Shown one piece after another: positions 18,855-20,303 of a stretch of DNA of 20,303 nucleotides (positions are counted from its first letter, which is position 1; the number at the start of each line of letters is the position of its first letter). Location of the stretch: positions 35,740 through 56,042 of the forward strand of contig MU130078.1 of NCBI GenBank assembly GCA_015039465.1, read 5' to 3'. The stretch comes from Phlegmacium glaucopus (taxonomy: Eukaryota > Basidiomycota > Agaricomycetes > Agaricales > Cortinariaceae). A program made the translations under genes and the position numbers. The notes below the pieces were generated by a model. The model saw nothing but the letters and a program-made list of their open reading frames with translations. It ran no database searches and was not told the DNA's origin.

Positions 18855-20303
18855 ATGGCACTCTTCACGGCGGGTACACACAATATTGTCATCAACAGTA
18901 GTTCTTTCAACGACGTTCATGGCAACGTTCACTCCTATAATTCGATTCATGCGACAAATGTTGATTCATTTAATCATTCGATTCAAGCGACAAGCGTCAA
19001 TTCATTTAATATAAGTAACCCGGTGAATGTCCACAGTACTAGTCCACAGCCTCAGGGTTACACTGACAGTGAGTATCTACTGCTGCTTTTTTACTTCGTA
19101 TCGATGTACTCATAATATAACATTTTAGTTCATAGTCGCCAGTCCACTGATGTGTCAACTCCTTCCTCCAGCTCTACTGGAAATGTTGTCAATTATGCTG
19201 CCATTGACCAGAACATTGAGCAATTTATATCACATACGGTGGGAGGAGTGCCAGATGCTCTTGAAATTGAAGATGCCAGCGAGATCGAAGAAATAGACGA
19301 CGTGGAGGACGCAGGAAGCGATGACGATCATAGTCGCCCAATTAATAGGACGTATAAGTTTCGTAACGTCCAAACTGTGTATATCAATGCTTTCAATGCT
19401 CGTGGTGTCAGGGTCAAAAATGCTGGTAATCACGCTCCACAGGTTACTCGTATGTCCTGTTCTCTTTTTCTTTTGCCATTTCCATACTCATGAGAACATC
19501 CATGTCTGGTCCATTAGATCATGATGAAACGATTGTAGTCCGTCCGAGGAACGATAAATCGTCAAAATATATAAATGAAGGTTCTTCATCTAGAGCATCA
19601 TCATCCAAACCACCCCAACAAATGGTGAGTATACTTCCAAGAACCCAAGCCTAGAATCTGATCAATTACGGCACCCAATATCAGCCTGCATTGAGCCAAC
19701 TATTTCAATACCAAGACGTCCCACCTGATTCAGCCTCCGAGTCCGGATCGCCTCCAGTGATCCCTCTACTGCCCTTCCAGCTGAGAGAGGATAGTCAACC
19801 GGCTCAGTCCGAACCTCTTAGCGTTCCAGCTATCGAGATCCCAGCGGGATCCCGTAGTAATAATCCATTTCTAAATCAATTTATGGTTGTACCACCAGCT
19901 GATATACCGTCCCCGACATTTGAAGAAGGCCAAGCATTGAGGACCTTAAGGAAGAGTGACAAACTATCTGCTACTTCTGGGACAACGATGATGCCAGAGA
20001 ATGAAGCTACCAACCGCCACTATACGCCTAAGACGCCAGGCGAGTCATCTTTGATTTAATCCAGTGTTATTTCGTAGTAACATCGTACATCTAGCACCCG
20101 CAACTTTGCCTGGCCCTGAGTTCCAGCCCTTCCCGGTAAACCCCTTCCTTCCAATACATATGGGTCTCCATCCAAGTTTGTTTCTACCGCCCATTCTACC
20201 GCCCCTTCCTGGTGCCGCTCAGAACGCATCTCCGAATAATATTACGGTAGATAAATGGAACGACACGTTCTCACAGCCAAAACCGCCTCCTCACCATCAC
20301 TCT
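18855..20303 (+). CDS. Asn/Pro-rich protein of unknown family, copy 2, cut by window end
   Basis: Exons are 18855-19068, 19129-19449, 19518-19624, 19685-20039 and 20095 to the window edge; the 402 codons so far are open. The second intron is 68 bases here against 63 in copy 1 and contains an in-frame stop, which shows that it is truly removed. The fourth intron (20040-20094) again begins with GC, in AG|GCGAGT. Against copy 1 the protein has a 12-residue insertion in the first exon (HSIQATSVNSFN after SIHATNVDSFN), a direct repeat of the preceding unit, as well as other small in-frame indels in the acidic and Pro-rich parts. That indels keep the frame over all exons suggests that both copies are, or until recently were, under selection. 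Confidence 0.7.
18949..19020 (+). repeat. Tandem 36-base coding repeat
   Basis: Two in-frame units coding for NSIHATNVDSFN and HSIQATSVNSFN; copy 1 of the gene has one unit. The units are not identical, so the expansion is not brand-new or copy 1 lost one. Confidence 0.7.

Noticed and set aside
19230..19433. Minus-strand frame opposite the Asn-rich gene
   Set aside because: Antisense shadow of exon 2 of copy 2.
1..20303. CRISPR array, tRNA or rRNA genes, bacterial-type operons
   Set aside because: No regularly spaced repeats or tRNA/rRNA signatures were seen on either strand; spliced genes with short introns indicate a fungal nuclear genome.

Overview
The window looks like an accessory, duplication-rich region of a basidiomycete genome, most likely an Agaricomycete. 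Genes are split by many short introns (mostly 44-75 bases, GT-AG with one conserved GC-AG). The recognisable families are a DUF4238/protein-kinase fusion, an SRPK-like kinase, a typical 2-Cys peroxiredoxin and an alpha/beta hydrolase relic. The genus is not determinable from the sequence alone. All exon models were built by hand from reading frames, splice signals and comparison of copies inside the window.

Left part (1-6.4 kb): a three-exon gene of unknown function (minus, 314-1126). Next come a broken plus-strand copy of a DUF4238-kinase gene (about 1385-2499), a broken alpha/beta hydrolase gene (about 2650-3590) and a scrap carrying the promoter and start codon of the DUF4238-kinase gene (about 3636-3710). 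Then follows the intact eight-exon DUF4238-kinase gene itself (minus, 4010-6408, 666 aa). The broken and intact copies face each other and form an imperfect inverted repeat of about 1.1 kb.

Right part (7.4-20.3 kb): a two-gene unit is repeated. Unit 1 is an intact peroxiredoxin (7405-8376), a shared flank, and an Asn/Pro-rich gene of unknown family (10370-12091). Unit 2 is a peroxiredoxin pseudogene (17093-18071), the same flank, and a second apparently intact copy of the unknown gene (18855 to beyond the window end). A third piece holds only the 3' end of the unknown gene (15908-16279). Unit 1 carries about 1.2 kb absent from unit 2, holding a hairpin-bearing, Helitron-like end and a predicted 75-aa gene. 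Between the units sit an SRPK-like kinase (minus, 12927-14538) and a 134-aa gene of unknown function (15172-15639).

How the genes might work together: the kinases and the peroxiredoxin suggest signalling and redox functions, but nothing in the sequence ties them into one pathway. The best candidate for something undescribed is the co-duplicated pair of peroxiredoxin (with a basic, NLS-like C-terminal tail) and the Asn-rich protein, together with its repeat expansion and conserved GC-AG intron. The second candidate is the DUF4238-kinase fusion with its inverted broken copy.
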